Position numbers and translations under genes: made by a program
In this document: positions 9,377-18,928 of the stretch, in pieces
How positions within the stretch are numbered: position 1 is the stretch's first letter
How the letters are laid out: each line of letters starts with the position of its first letter
Notes under the pieces: model-generated
Seen by the model: the letters and a program-made list of their open reading frames with translations, nothing else
Databases searched by the model: none
Told to the model about the DNA's origin: nothing
Assembly: GCA_002506425.1 (NCBI GenBank)
Contig: DAXO01000017.1
Location: 46,156-110,155 of the forward strand
Direction: 5' to 3'
Length of the DNA stretch: 64,000 bases
Source of the DNA: Methanomassiliicoccaceae archaeon UBA480
GTDB lineage: Archaea > Thermoplasmatota > Thermoplasmata > Methanomassiliicoccales > Methanomethylophilaceae

Positions 9377-10617
9377 TGGAGATGGAGAGCTATTCGTACT
9401 TGCACCTCGGGGAGCCCGAGGATCCGGAGAGGAATGTCGTATGCAGATACAGGGTGACCACGGATCTGCCCATCGAGAAGGCCGCCGAGGCCATCGCCGC
9501 AGAGCAGTCCACAGGGACATGGACGGGCATCTCCACGCTGGATCGTTCGATATTCGACGATCTGGGAGCCCGTATAACATCTATCGACGGGGATGTCGTC
9601 ACATGCGAGTATCCTGCTGCGGATTTCAGCATCGAGACCGGTGCGGTGCCGCAGATCCTGAGCGTCATAGCGGGCAATCTCTTCGGCCTCGGCGCTCTCA
9701 GGGCGGTAAGGCTCGAGGACGTGACCTTCCCGCGCTCCATCCTGGACCAGTTCAAAGGACCGAAGTTCGGAGCAGAAGGCATCAGGACCGCTCTTCGCAG
9801 GCCGGAGAGACCCTTGGTGGGCACGATAGTGAAGCCCAAGATCGGACTGTCTCCGAGCAAGACCGCCGAATACGTCTATGAGGCGGGAGCCGGCGGTCTC
9901 ACCAATTCGAAGGATGACGAGACCCTCGTCGACCAGTCATTCTGTCCCATCGAGGACAGGACGGTCTGCGTCTCGGAGGCTCTGGATCGCCTCGAGGAGG
10001 AGGGTCACCTGATGATGCACGCGATCAATGTGAGCACGCGCAGCGACAGGATCGTCGAGCTGGCGGAGAAGGTTCAGGGATGGGGCGCCAGGGAGATAAT
10101 GGTCGATGTGGTCACATGCGGATTCGGATGCCTGCAGGCGCTGGCCGAGGACCCGTCAATCAAGGTCCCGATACACGTCCACCGCACGATGCACGGAGCG
10201 TTCACCAAGGATCCCCTCCACGGGATCAACATGCTCGTCCTGACCAAGCTGGTGCGCATGGTCGGGGGAGATGCGCTCCATATAGGGACCCTAGGAGTGG
10301 GCAAGATGGCGGCCGGGGCCCACGACGACAGCAATCTGAAGGCCTGTCTGGGGGACGATGTGCCCTACAGGAGGGTGATGCCGGTATGCTCAGGCGGGGT
10401 CCATCCCGGACTCGTTGCGGACATAATAGCTCGTTCCGGCATGGACGTGCAGATACAGGCCGGAGGAGGCGTGGCCGGACATCCCGGAGGAGTGAGGGCG
10501 GGCGCCATGGCCATGAGCCAAGCCGTCGATGCCGCTTACGAGGGCGTGGACGCCTGTGCATACGCCGAGGACCATCCGGAGCTGAAGGTTGCTCTCGAGA
10601 GGTGGGGATCCAGATGA
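9376..10617 (+). CDS. rbcL: Ribulose-1,5-bisphosphate carboxylase, archaeal form III large subunit
   Basis: 413 aa. Active-site elements are present in order: TIVKPKIG (about residues 150-157), GGLTNSKDDE with the carbamylated Lys and metal-binding Asp/Glu (179-182), IHVHRTMHGAF, LHIGTLGVGKM (loop 6 lysine), VCSGGVHPG and QAGGGVAGHPGG (phosphate-binding). It carboxylates ribulose-1,5-bisphosphate to two 3-phosphoglycerates in the archaeal AMP-degradation route, not a Calvin cycle. It lies between R15P isomerase and AMP phosphorylase and overlaps the latter by 4 bases. Confidence 0.97.
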   Translation: MEMESYSYLHLGEPEDPERNVVCRYRVTTDLPIEKAAEAIAAEQSTGTWTGISTLDRSIFDDLGARITSIDGDVVTCEYPAADFSIETGAVPQILSVIAGNLFGLGALRAVRLEDVTFPRSILDQFKGPKFGAEGIRTALRRPERPLVGTIVKPKIGLSPSKTAEYVYEAGAGGLTNSKDDETLVDQSFCPIEDRTVCVSEALDRLEEEGHLMMHAINVSTRSDRIVELAEKVQGWGAREIMVDVVTCGFGCLQALAEDPSIKVPIHVHRTMHGAFTKDPLHGINMLVLTKLVRMVGGDALHIGTLGVGKMAAGAHDDSNLKACLGDDVPYRRVMPVCSGGVHPGLVADIIARSGMDVQIQAGGGVAGHPGGVRAGAMAMSQAVDAAYEGVDACAYAEDHPELKVALERWGSR

Positions 10618-12128
10618 AGCTGATAGCGAGGTACTACGATCTCGACGCCTCCGAACCAGTCGTGCTCATGCACGATCTGGACTGCGCGGAGATCGGCGTC
10701 AAGGAGAACGATCGCGTGTCCGTCACCGGGACGAAGAGCACGGTAGCTCTCGTAACCAGCTCCGACACTCTTGTGGATGCGGGCACCGTGCTTATGCCGG
10801 CCCCTGTCATGGAGCGCTGCGGCGCCCGCGACGGCGACGAGGTCGAGGTCGCGTACTCCAGCAAGCCCGATTCCGTCCGCTCCATCCGCAGGAAGATGGA
10901 CGGCGAGCGTCTCGAAAGGGAGGAGATCGAGGCCATAGTGGAGGATATCCTGAACAACAAGCTGTCCAAGATAGAGATCTCCGCATGGCTCACCGCCCTC
11001 TACATCAACGGCATGGATATCGACGAGATCGCCGATTTCACCAAGGCGATGGCCCATACGGGGGACATCATCAAGTTCGACAGGCAGCCTGTGTTCGATT
11101 TCCACAGCTTCGGAGGGGTTCCAGGCAATAAGATCACTCCGATAGTGGTCTCGATCGTCGCCGCCGCAGGCGTGATGATCCCGAAGACCTCGTCTCGCGC
11201 CATCAGCAGCGCGTGCGGCACGTCAGATTTCGTGGAGACGTTCTGCAACGTGGAGCTCGATGCCGATTCCCTCAAGCGCATCGCAGAGGATGTCGGAGGG
11301 GTATTCGCATGGGGCGGAGGCATGAACATAGCTCCCGTCGACGATCTGGTGATAAAGATCGAGCACCCCCTCGGGATCAATCCGAGGGCGCAGATGCTGG
11401 CTTCCATCATGAGCAAGAAGCTTGCGATAGGCGCGAACTACCTGCTCATCGACATACCTATGGGTTCGGGGACCAAGGTGCCCACGATAGAGGAGGCCAG
11501 ATCCTATTCCAGAGATCTCATGGACCTCGGCGAGAGGCTCGACATGCACATAGAGTGCGCCATCACGTACGCGGATCAGCCCGTGGGAACGGCAGTGGGG
11601 CCCATCCTCGAGGCAAGGGAGTGCATATCCATACTGGAAGGGTCCAAGCATCCTGCCAGTGTGATCGAGAAGGCCTGCGACTGCGCAGGCATAATCCTCG
11701 ATATGGCCGGCATACCCGGAGGGGCGGCCAAGGCGAAGGAGATCCTCGATTCCGGCGAGGCCCATCGCAAGTTCATGGAGATCGTCGTGGCGCAGGGCGG
11801 CAGGGCGGATCTGAAGTCATCGGACCTGAAGCCCGGCGACTACAAGGAGGACATCGTCGCCTCCAAGTCGGGATACGTCCATGCGATCCGCAACAAGGAC
11901 ATCGTGGCCATAGCCAAGGCGGCAGGAGCGCCTAACGACAAGGGCGCGGGTCTGCTGATCCTCAAGAAGAAGGGTCAGAGGGTCGAGGCAGGGGATGTTC
12001 TCATGACGATCTATGCCGACAACGATGCGAAGCTCAGGAGGGCTCGCGAGACGGCCATCAAGTATCCTCCCATCGACATCGAGGGGATGCTCATCAAGAG
12101 GGTGTCGTCGGTCAACGTGAGGAGATGA
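10614..12128 (+). CDS. deoA: AMP phosphorylase
   Basis: 504 aa of the archaeal AMP phosphorylase (thymidine-phosphorylase-like) family. A distinct ~80-residue N-terminal domain precedes the catalytic region with FDFHSFGGVPGNK, MIPKTSSRAISSACGTSD and IAPVDDLVIKIEHPLGI, and a C-terminal domain with GYVHAIRNKDI and KGAGLLILKKKG. It phosphorolyses AMP to ribose-1,5-bisphosphate and adenine, feeding the isomerase and RuBisCO encoded just upstream. All in-frame Arg codons are other than CGA. It overlaps the deacetylase gene by 4 bases. Confidence 0.96.
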   Translation: MKLIARYYDLDASEPVVLMHDLDCAEIGVKENDRVSVTGTKSTVALVTSSDTLVDAGTVLMPAPVMERCGARDGDEVEVAYSSKPDSVRSIRRKMDGERLEREEIEAIVEDILNNKLSKIEISAWLTALYINGMDIDEIADFTKAMAHTGDIIKFDRQPVFDFHSFGGVPGNKITPIVVSIVAAAGVMIPKTSSRAISSACGTSDFVETFCNVELDADSLKRIAEDVGGVFAWGGGMNIAPVDDLVIKIEHPLGINPRAQMLASIMSKKLAIGANYLLIDIPMGSGTKVPTIEEARSYSRDLMDLGERLDMHIECAITYADQPVGTAVGPILEARECISILEGSKHPASVIEKACDCAGIILDMAGIPGGAAKAKEILDSGEAHRKFMEIVVAQGGRADLKSSDLKPGDYKEDIVASKSGYVHAIRNKDIVAIAKAAGAPNDKGAGLLILKKKGQRVEAGDVLMTIYADNDAKLRRARETAIKYPPIDIEGMLIKRVSSVNVRR

Positions 12129-12883
12129 GGAAGCTATACTACACGGTCGATGTCGACCGCGATGTGAACATCCAGATCCCGGGGTGCGAGGCGGCAGGGT
12201 CGATAGACAGGGGGGCGGGGACGGCCCCCCGCTTCTCATCGTCCGAACGCGGTCTGGGAATCATCCTGGATATGCTCGACGATCTCGGCATCAGGGGAAC
12301 GCTGTTCTTCGAAGGGAGGACGGCGGAGACCGTGGACTGCTCCAGGGCCGCAGGGCATGCCGTGGGCGTCCATGGCTACGACCACGAGGATCTCTCCGCT
12401 CTCGACGACGAACGTCTCGAGCAGGTCGTCTCCCGTGCCTGGAACGCGGTAACGGATTCGGTCGGGGTGCCGACGTGCTCCCGCGCCCCGTACATGAATG
12501 CGGACGGCAGGGTCCTGAGGGTCTTCCGCGCGCACGGGTCGAAAGTCGATTCGTCGATGTACACCCCTGTCGGAGGTTCTACGGAACCTTTCGAGCGGGA
12601 TGGCATCCTGGAGCAGCCTGTTCCCAAGGCGCACGACTCCAGAGGACATGTTATCGCAGCGTATCTCTGGCCGATGCATGAAGGGAAGAGGCGTCCGGAA
12701 GATTACATCGAGATGGCGTCCAGCATCGACGGGCCAGTGGTCCTGGCGGATCACAGCTGGCATATGGCGGAGACCCGCGAGGGCGGCCCCATCGGCCCGG
12801 AAGGGGAGCGCGCCGCTGTTGTCGCTGTCACCGAGATTCTGGAGGGCATCATGGATCTCGGGTTCGAACCCGCCGTGCTCCGA
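12125..12883 (+). CDS. Polysaccharide deacetylase (NodB-type) family protein, ending at CGA
   Basis: 252 aa. A short NodB-like fold is visible: YYTVDVDRDVN (metal-binding Asp), LGIRGTLFFEGRTAE, HAVGVHGYDHEDLSAL with the HxxxH-type metal site, SRAPYMNADGRVLRVF, and a late VLADHSWHM. No signal peptide is seen, so it may act in the cytoplasm on sugars or amides. The first in-frame CGA is at 12881, right after GFEPAVL, a normal family end. The standard-code frame would continue to 13216, through the folD promoter and 251 bases into folD. Confidence 0.78.
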
Positions 12884-12918
12884 GGCCCGCGATTCGCAAG
12901 CGCCGGACGTTCCGGCGC

Positions 12919-12932
12919 GCACTTTAATAGGA
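12919..12932 (+). promoter_or_regulatory. TATA box of folD
   Basis: The sequence GCACTTTAATAGGA lies 34-47 bases before the folD ATG at 12966. Its presence in the spacer after the CGA at 12881 supports an end of the preceding gene before this point. Confidence 0.6.
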
Positions 12933-12965
12933 CCCCTGCGATTAGACGGCCATTCGAGGTGGAAC

Positions 12966-13856
12966 ATGACAGCCAGGCTCATTCTGGGAAAGGACGTTTC
13001 CGAGCAGATATACGCCGACCTCAGGCAGAGGATAGCGGCGCTGAAGGCGAAGGGCGTGACGCCCGGTCTGGCAGTGGTCCTGGTCGGCGACGATCCCGCC
13101 TCGCAGGTGTACGTACGCAAGAAGGGAGAGATGTGCGAGGCTCTCGGGATGCGCTCCATGACGATACGCATGCCCGCATCCACTACCCAGGAGGAGCTCC
13201 TGAGGAAGATCAATGAGCTCAATGCCGACCCTGCTGTCCACGGCTTCCTGATACAGCTGCCTCTTCCCCCTCAGATCGATGAGGCAGCGGTCATATCGGC
13301 GGTGTCCCCTTCCAAGGACGTCGATTGTTTCCATCCGTCCAATGTAGGAAGGCTGCTCACCGGCGACCCGACGTTCCTGCCGGCTACGCCCGCCGGAGTG
13401 CAGCAGATGCTGATCCGGTCCGGGATAGATACCAGAGGGAAGCACGTCGTCGTCGTGGGCAGGAGCAATATAGTCGGCAAGCCGATGGCGGCTCTGATGA
13501 TGCAGCGGGGGGACGGTGCCGACTCCACGGTGACCGTCGTCCATTCGAAGACCGAGGACCTCGGCGCCATAACGAGGCAGGCGGATATCCTGATCGTAGC
13601 CGTCGGGAAGCCCGGATTCATAAAGGCCGACGATGTCAAGGAGGGCGCCGTCGTCATAGACGTCGGAACCAACAGGGTCGACGATCCGTCCAAGCCGAGC
13701 GGTTCGAGGCTCACCGGCGACGTCGATTTCGATTCGGTCAAGGAGAAGGCCTGCGCGATAACCCCCGTTCCGGGAGGAGTAGGTCCCATGACCATATGCA
13801 TGCTCATGGCCAATGCGGTTCGTGCCGCGGAGATGGCTTCGGAGGTGTCACAATGA
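12966..13856 (+). CDS. folD: Methylenetetrahydrofolate dehydrogenase/cyclohydrolase FolD
   Basis: 296 aa with the full FolD pattern: GDDPASQVYVRKK (conserved Tyr/Lys), FLIQLPLPPQ, DVDCFHPSNVGRL, VVGRSNIVGKPMAALM (Rossmann dinucleotide site), and TPVPGGVGPMTICML. It interconverts methylene-, methenyl- and formyl-tetrahydrofolate. A folate enzyme in a methanogen is consistent with a lineage that lacks the full tetrahydromethanopterin C1 branch, and the p-aminobenzoate genes at 60-63 kb fit this. It overlaps kptA by 4 bases. Confidence 0.95.
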   Translation: MTARLILGKDVSEQIYADLRQRIAALKAKGVTPGLAVVLVGDDPASQVYVRKKGEMCEALGMRSMTIRMPASTTQEELLRKINELNADPAVHGFLIQLPLPPQIDEAAVISAVSPSKDVDCFHPSNVGRLLTGDPTFLPATPAGVQQMLIRSGIDTRGKHVVVVGRSNIVGKPMAALMMQRGDGADSTVTVVHSKTEDLGAITRQADILIVAVGKPGFIKADDVKEGAVVIDVGTNRVDDPSKPSGSRLTGDVDFDSVKEKACAITPVPGGVGPMTICMLMANAVRAAEMASEVSQ

Positions 13857-14527
13857 TAAGGGAGTGCGAGGAGCACGGGTACTTCCGTGCGGAGAGATGT
13901 CCCGTCTGCGGCGAGGAAGGCAAGTTCATAATGTCCGACAAGGAGGTCGAGAGGATCGGCCGCACCCTGGCCGCCATCCTCAGGCACGGGAAGTTCGAGC
14001 CGGACATGGACGACCAGGGCTATGTTCCCATGCAGGAAGTCGTCTCACTGATCAGGGCTCGTCACACCTATATGAACTGGCTGAGGCCGAGGCACATCGA
14101 GGCCATCATCGAGACCGATCCAAAGGGTCGCTACGCCATCGCCAACGGCAAGATCCGCGCGACCTACGGCCACACGATCCCTCTGGATATCAAGCTGGAT
14201 AACCAGGACATCCCTCCGGAGCTGTTCTACCCGGTGGATCCGTCGGAGGTCGAGGACATCCTGAGGGATGGTATCTCGCCCACCGACAGGAACATGGTCC
14301 ATCTGTCTCTCACTTACAGGGATGCGCTGAGGGCCGGCGCTGTAAGGATGGAGGAGCCGGAGGTCCTGGTCATCGACACCGGTGTATGCATGGAGATGGG
14401 CTCCGACATAGGCCGCGCGGCCAAGACCGTGTTCCTCAGCAGGCACGTTCCCTCGGATGCCATCGATGTGGCCGATTCCGAGGATTGGGATACCGGAGAG
14501 GACGAAGAAGAAAGGGAAGTGGACTGA
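13853..14527 (+). CDS. kptA: RNA 2'-phosphotransferase (Tpt1/KptA)
   Basis: 224 aa. A short N-terminal zinc-ribbon-like head (CEEHGYFRAERCPVC) precedes the KptA domain: GRTLAAILRHGKFEPDMDDQGYVP, RHIEAIIETDPKGRYAI, ATYGHTIPL and VHLSLTYRDALRAG. The family removes an internal 2'-phosphate from RNA using NAD+. The acidic tail (EDWDTGEDEEEREVD) is unusual in composition. ATGA overlap with folD and a 1-base overlap with the next gene suggest co-transcription. The RNA 3'-phosphate cyclase gene at 57 kb is another RNA-end enzyme. Confidence 0.9.
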   Translation: MIRECEEHGYFRAERCPVCGEEGKFIMSDKEVERIGRTLAAILRHGKFEPDMDDQGYVPMQEVVSLIRARHTYMNWLRPRHIEAIIETDPKGRYAIANGKIRATYGHTIPLDIKLDNQDIPPELFYPVDPSEVEDILRDGISPTDRNMVHLSLTYRDALRAGAVRMEEPEVLVIDTGVCMEMGSDIGRAAKTVFLSRHVPSDAIDVADSEDWDTGEDEEEREVD

Positions 14528-15474
14528 TGGAGGTTCTCAGACCCGATCAGGTCAGAGAGCGCTACGGCCCCCTCTTCTGCCGCGGATTCTATACCCTCGT
14601 GGACGAGAAGGCCGGAAAGGCGCGCATCGTGGAGAAATGCGTCTCGAAAGGCCCCGGCGAGTGGGATGTCGTCAACAGGCGCCGCACGGGAGGAGTCATC
14701 GACGAGATCCGCATAGAATCGGATTCCATAATCATGGATGTCTCCATAGGAGAGAGGGAGCTGAGCTTCGGCCCCGTCTCCGCCGATGTGGGAGGCCAGG
14801 GGCTTTCGGCTCTGAAGGTCGAGGGCGACGAGGTCCGCACCACGTGGTTCGGGATAGCAGGGGCCACCGTAGGCATCGGCGCATGCATCCCACAATGTCC
14901 CGACGTCATCCGCACAGAGTATCCTGACGATTTCAAGATGGGCGGAGCGCACCGCGCTCACGTCGACATCATCACGCCGAAGATGGTGAGGGTCATCATC
15001 GGGATCGACGACACCGATACCAAGGAGAAGGGCGCTTCGTGGGTCGTCTCCCTGAGGCTCGGGATGGAATGCCCTTACGGGAAGTTCCTGGAGCACAAGA
15101 TCATCCAGCTGAATCCGAAGGTCCCCAACAAGACGACCAACTGCTGCTCCACGGCCGTCTCCTTCGCCGTGAAGGAGGAGGACATCCCGAAGCTCGTGGA
15201 GTACGCCGTGGACTTCGTGCGCAAGGAGAGCTATTCGGACGACGCCGTCATAACCGTATTCCAGGGTCTTGAGATCCCGGCTCCCCTGAGGGACTACGGA
15301 TGGTCCTGCAAGTCCATGCTGTACACGACCGACGATGCAGTGAGGATCGCCGAAGAGAACGGGGTCCAGATAATCAGCGTCACCGGCCTCAAGGGAGTCA
15401 TCGGAGCCGTGGCGGCCATAGGATGCTTCGATCTCGGAGAGAGGTCCGCAGGGATACCCGAGGACTTCGAGTGA
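14527..15474 (+). CDS. Methanogenesis marker protein 11
   Basis: 315 aa. The protein has a distinctive VRVIIGIDDTDTKEKGASW motif and NKTTNCCSTAVSFAV, shared with the TiaS (tRNA-Ile2 agmatinylcytidine synthetase) superfamily, and matches my memory of methanogenesis marker 11, a protein restricted to methanogens. Its biochemical role is not established to my knowledge. Its presence is one of the best indications that the host is a methanogen. It is 4 bases before uppS and follows kptA directly. Confidence 0.85.
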   Translation: MEVLRPDQVRERYGPLFCRGFYTLVDEKAGKARIVEKCVSKGPGEWDVVNRRRTGGVIDEIRIESDSIIMDVSIGERELSFGPVSADVGGQGLSALKVEGDEVRTTWFGIAGATVGIGACIPQCPDVIRTEYPDDFKMGGAHRAHVDIITPKMVRVIIGIDDTDTKEKGASWVVSLRLGMECPYGKFLEHKIIQLNPKVPNKTTNCCSTAVSFAVKEEDIPKLVEYAVDFVRKESYSDDAVITVFQGLEIPAPLRDYGWSCKSMLYTTDDAVRIAEENGVQIISVTGLKGVIGAVAAIGCFDLGERSAGIPEDFE

Positions 15475-15478
15475 GCCC

Positions 15479-16258
15479 ATGGACATTAAAGGGATCCTGA
15501 CAGACAAGGCGTACGCCACCTACGATTCGCAGCTCGAGAAGGAGGTCCGCTCCGGCGAGATGCCCCGGCACATCGCCATCATCATGGACGGGAACCGCCG
15601 CTATGCGGAGGAGGTCCTCGGCGAGGCCCCCATGGAAGGCCACAGACTCGGGCGCAAGAAGCTGGAAGAGGTCCTCCACTGGTGCCTCGACCTGGGCGTG
15701 AACATCCTCACCGTCTACGCCTTCTCGATGGAGAACTTCAAGAGGGACGAGGAGGAGGTCGACTATCTCATGGACCTCATGGAGCAGTCCCTGTACGAGT
15801 TCGCCGACGACGAGGATGTCCAGGCCAACAGGGTGGCCATAAGAGTCATCGGCGAGAGGGATGCCCTGCCCGAGAGGGTCCAGAAGGCCATGGACTACGC
15901 TCTGGAGAAGACCGCCGGATTCGAGGATCACACGTTCAATCTGGCGATAGCGTACGGCGGAAGGCAGGACATAACCAATGCCGTCCGCGGCATCGCAAGG
16001 GATGTTCTATTCGGAAAGCTCGAGGTCTCCGACATAAGCGAGCACACGATCTCCAGATACATCTCCACCACCGGGATGCCCGATCCCGACCTGGTCCTCC
16101 GCACATCCGGCGAGGTCAGGGTATCCAATTTCCTGTTGTGGCAGCTCGCGTATTCGGAGCTGTATTTCACCGATGTTTATTGGCCCGGATTCAGGCATAT
16201 CGACTTCCTGAGGGCCATACGCACGTACCAGCAGCGTGTCAGACGCTTCGGCAGGTGA
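15479..16258 (+). CDS. uppS: Polyprenyl diphosphate (undecaprenyl-type) cis-prenyltransferase
   Basis: 259 aa. The hallmark HIAIIMDGNRRYA with the catalytic Asp is at about residue 31, followed by GHRLGRKKLEEVLHWC, VYAFSMENFKR, LNLAIAYGGRQDI-like sequence and PDPDLVLRTSGEVRVSNFL. It elongates an allylic diphosphate with cis-isoprene units to the lipid carrier used for glycan transfer. It overlaps the following radical SAM gene in a GTGA arrangement. Confidence 0.95.
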   Translation: MDIKGILTDKAYATYDSQLEKEVRSGEMPRHIAIIMDGNRRYAEEVLGEAPMEGHRLGRKKLEEVLHWCLDLGVNILTVYAFSMENFKRDEEEVDYLMDLMEQSLYEFADDEDVQANRVAIRVIGERDALPERVQKAMDYALEKTAGFEDHTFNLAIAYGGRQDITNAVRGIARDVLFGKLEVSDISEHTISRYISTTGMPDPDLVLRTSGEVRVSNFLLWQLAYSELYFTDVYWPGFRHIDFLRAIRTYQQRVRRFGR

Positions 16259-17988
16259 GCATCTTGAGGAAGGACGTTATTTTTCTGCACGCCCCCAGTG
16301 TCTATGATTTCAGGAAGAAGCCGATATTCTACGGCCCCGTGTCCGATGTCATACCCTCGTCCCCGGTGTTCGAGATGTATCCCATGGGCTTCATGACCAT
16401 ATCGTCGCATCTCGAAGCCGCGGGATTCCGCACCAGGATAGTGAACATAGCGGTGAGGATGCTTCAGAGCGAGTCCTTCGATGCGGAGGAATGCATCAGG
16501 AAGCTCGATGCCGATGTATTCGCGATAGACCTGCATTGGATGCCCCATGCCCATGGGGCTCTGGAGTTGGCGAAGCTGGTGAAGAAGCACCATCCCGATT
16601 CCAAGGTCGAGCTGGGGGGCTTCACGTCATCCTACTTCTGGGAGGAGCTGATCCAGCGTCCGGAAGTGGATCTCGTTATGCGCGGGGACACGACCGAGGA
16701 GCCTACCGTTATGATGATGGAGGCGCTTCAGAAGGGCTCGGACCTGTCTAGCGTTCCGAACCTCGTATGGAAGGATGCGGACGGCCGTGTGCACGACAAC
16801 GGCCTCACCTACTCTCTGGAGGATCTGGACTCGATAAGGTTCGACTATGGGACCATGATCAGGAGCGTCCTCAGGAACATGGACATAAAGGGCGCTCTGC
16901 CGTGGTACGGCTGGGACAAGCTGCCTCTGACATCAGTCTTCACTGTCCGCGGGTGTTCTATAAACTGTGCCGAATGCGGCGGATCCCACTATGCCAACGG
17001 CACGGTTGTATGCCGCAAGAGGCCGGCGTTCAGAAGTCCGGAGAAGCTGGCCGAGGACATCGATACCATCCAGTCCTATCTGGACACTCCCATCTTCATC
17101 GTGGGAGATCTGAGGCAGAACGGCCTCGGCTACGCCCAGAGATTCCTCAAAGAGTGTCGTGAGAGAGGGGTCGACAATCATGTGGTGGTCGAGCTGTTCA
17201 GTGGTGCCGGTCCGGATTACTTCAGCGAGCTCGACCGCTCCTTCGGCAACGGGTGGTCCATCGAATTCTCCCCGGATTCGCATGACGAGAAGGTGCGCTC
17301 GGCCTTGGGCAAGGGCTACACGAATGCGGCGATAGAGCAGACCATCCCCGCAGCATTCCAGTGCGGATGCAGCAGATTCGATCTGTTCTATATGAACGGC
17401 CTTCCATTTCAGGACCGCGAATCCGCCCTCGACAGCGCCAGAGCGGCCAAGAGGTTATGGGCGTCCGTTGGGAAGGAGGACAAGCTGTTCATCTACAACG
17501 CACCCTTCGCGCCCTTCGTCGATCCCGGAAGCAGGATCTTCGAGCATCCGGAAGATTGGGGATACACCCTGAGGGCGCGCACCCTGGAGGATCACAGGCG
17601 TCTCCTGGACAACCCGTCATGGAAGCACGTCCTCTCCTATGAGACGAAATGGATGTCGCGCGACGACGTGGCGGAGATCTCGTACGATGCCGCACTGGAG
17701 CTCGCAGGATGCGAGTTCGGGGCCGGCAGGATCTCCAAGGAGCAGTACGACGACAGGGTCGAGCGTACCGAGACGGCCCGTGCCCTGATGCACAGGATCG
17801 ATGAGATCATGCTCGTGAAGGATCCGGCCGAACGCGAGGCCCGCCTATGGGAGACCAAGGACGAGGGCACGAGGATGATGAACTCGACCATCGCCAATAA
17901 GAAGGACCTGGACTGGGACGCCGGCTCGATATGGGCCAACGGTCCCAGGGTGGTCTGCGGACTGGTCAAGTCGCTCTTCAGGCGCTGA
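16255..17988 (+). CDS. B12-binding domain/radical SAM protein
   Basis: 577 aa from the GTG at 16255, which overlaps the uppS stop as GTGA (a TTG at 16264 is the alternative). The N-terminal ~180 residues resemble a cobalamin-binding Rossmann domain (DVFAIDLHWMPHAHGALELA, VELGGFTSSYF). A radical SAM core follows with TVRGCSINCAECGG, a CxxxCxxC cluster motif. It resembles the archaeal Ta0216-type group; the substrate is unknown. Its TGA at 17986 abuts the CGA end of the convergent proC gene. Confidence 0.82.
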   Translation: MSILRKDVIFLHAPSVYDFRKKPIFYGPVSDVIPSSPVFEMYPMGFMTISSHLEAAGFRTRIVNIAVRMLQSESFDAEECIRKLDADVFAIDLHWMPHAHGALELAKLVKKHHPDSKVELGGFTSSYFWEELIQRPEVDLVMRGDTTEEPTVMMMEALQKGSDLSSVPNLVWKDADGRVHDNGLTYSLEDLDSIRFDYGTMIRSVLRNMDIKGALPWYGWDKLPLTSVFTVRGCSINCAECGGSHYANGTVVCRKRPAFRSPEKLAEDIDTIQSYLDTPIFIVGDLRQNGLGYAQRFLKECRERGVDNHVVVELFSGAGPDYFSELDRSFGNGWSIEFSPDSHDEKVRSALGKGYTNAAIEQTIPAAFQCGCSRFDLFYMNGLPFQDRESALDSARAAKRLWASVGKEDKLFIYNAPFAPFVDPGSRIFEHPEDWGYTLRARTLEDHRRLLDNPSWKHVLSYETKWMSRDDVAEISYDAALELAGCEFGAGRISKEQYDDRVERTETARALMHRIDEIMLVKDPAEREARLWETKDEGTRMMNSTIANKKDLDWDAGSIWANGPRVVCGLVKSLFRR

Positions 17989-18792
17989 TCGCCTGGTCAT
18001 GCTCCTCGACTTCTGGACCGCTGCGTCGATAGCCGCTATCATGGCAGAACGCAGGCCCATATCCTCGGCGGCGCGAACGCCTTCGATGGTGGTTCCCGCA
18101 GGCGAACACACCTCATCCCTGAGCTCGTCGGGATGCTTTCCCGTCTCCAGGACCATCTTGGCCGATCCGAGCATGCTTTGAGCGGCGAGGCGTATCGCGT
18201 CCTTGCGCGGAAGACCGTTAAGCACGCCGGCGTCCGCCATGGCGTCGATCACCAGATAGAGGAATGCAGGAGAGCTTCCGGCTATGCCTGTGATGACGTC
18301 CATCTTCTCCTCGGGGATCTCGACGGCGAGTCCAACCGCTCCGAGTACGTCGGCGATCTCCGACAGCTCCGCAGGCTCTAGAGATCCGTCGGTGGAATAC
18401 CCCATGGCGCCCTCCAAAACGGCTACGCAATGGTTGGGCATAACCCTCACAATCTTAGAGTCTGGCACATATGATTTCAGTTTGGAGATCGTGAGTCCTG
18501 CGACAAGGCTGAGGACGACGGATCCGGGCTGCATGCGGGTGCCTTCCCCTATGAACACCCCTTCCACCTGGCCGGGTTTGACGGCGAGTACCGCGAGTTT
18601 GGCTCTCGAGGTCACTTCGGCGGCTGTCTGGAACATTTCAATTCCGTATGTTTCGGACATGTGTTTGCGAGTTCCTTCGCTCGGCGCACAGGCTATGATT
18701 TCGTCCTTTCCGAACACGTTCTTGGCGATAAGCCCGGCGATGAGGGCTTCGGCCATCTTCCCTGCCCCGATGAATCCGATGCGTGCGACCAT
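17989..18792 (-). CDS. proC: Pyrroline-5-carboxylate reductase (ending at CGA)
   Basis: 267 aa, the usual family length. The N-terminus is an NAD(P)-binding fold (RIGFIGAGKMAEALIAGL), then VLAVKPGQ, RVMPNHCV, GIAGSSPAFLY and the signature DEVCSPAGTTIEGV. It makes proline from pyrroline-5-carboxylate. The only in-frame CGA is at 17991-17989, directly after AAVQKSRSMTR, a typical family end, and next to the TGA of the convergent gene. The standard code extends the protein to 17845, 144 bases into that gene. Confidence 0.93.
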
Positions 18793-18865
18793 GGGATCCC
18801 AATCATCCAGCTCGTAGAAAAAACATCATATCGCAATCGCAGAGGCTGAGCTTGTCGGTCCTTCT

Positions 18866-18906
18866 TTTAAATAAATAGAAGGCTGGCCTACTAACTTATT
18901 TTATAC
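18866..18906 (+). promoter_or_regulatory. Promoter region of the fpo operon
   Basis: Two AT-rich elements precede fpoA: TTTAAATAAATAG around 18866-18878 and TTATTTTATACT around 18895-18906. The second is centred ~28 bases before the ATG at 18929, compatible with a nearly leaderless transcript. Confidence 0.6.
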
Positions 18907-18928
18907 TTCCACACCTTGCGCGCGTACA

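Noticed and set aside
12600..12965. N-terminal extension of FolD from the ORF start at 12600
   Set aside because: FolD homology begins at MTARLILGKD (12966), and a TATA box at 12919-12932 lies inside the extension.
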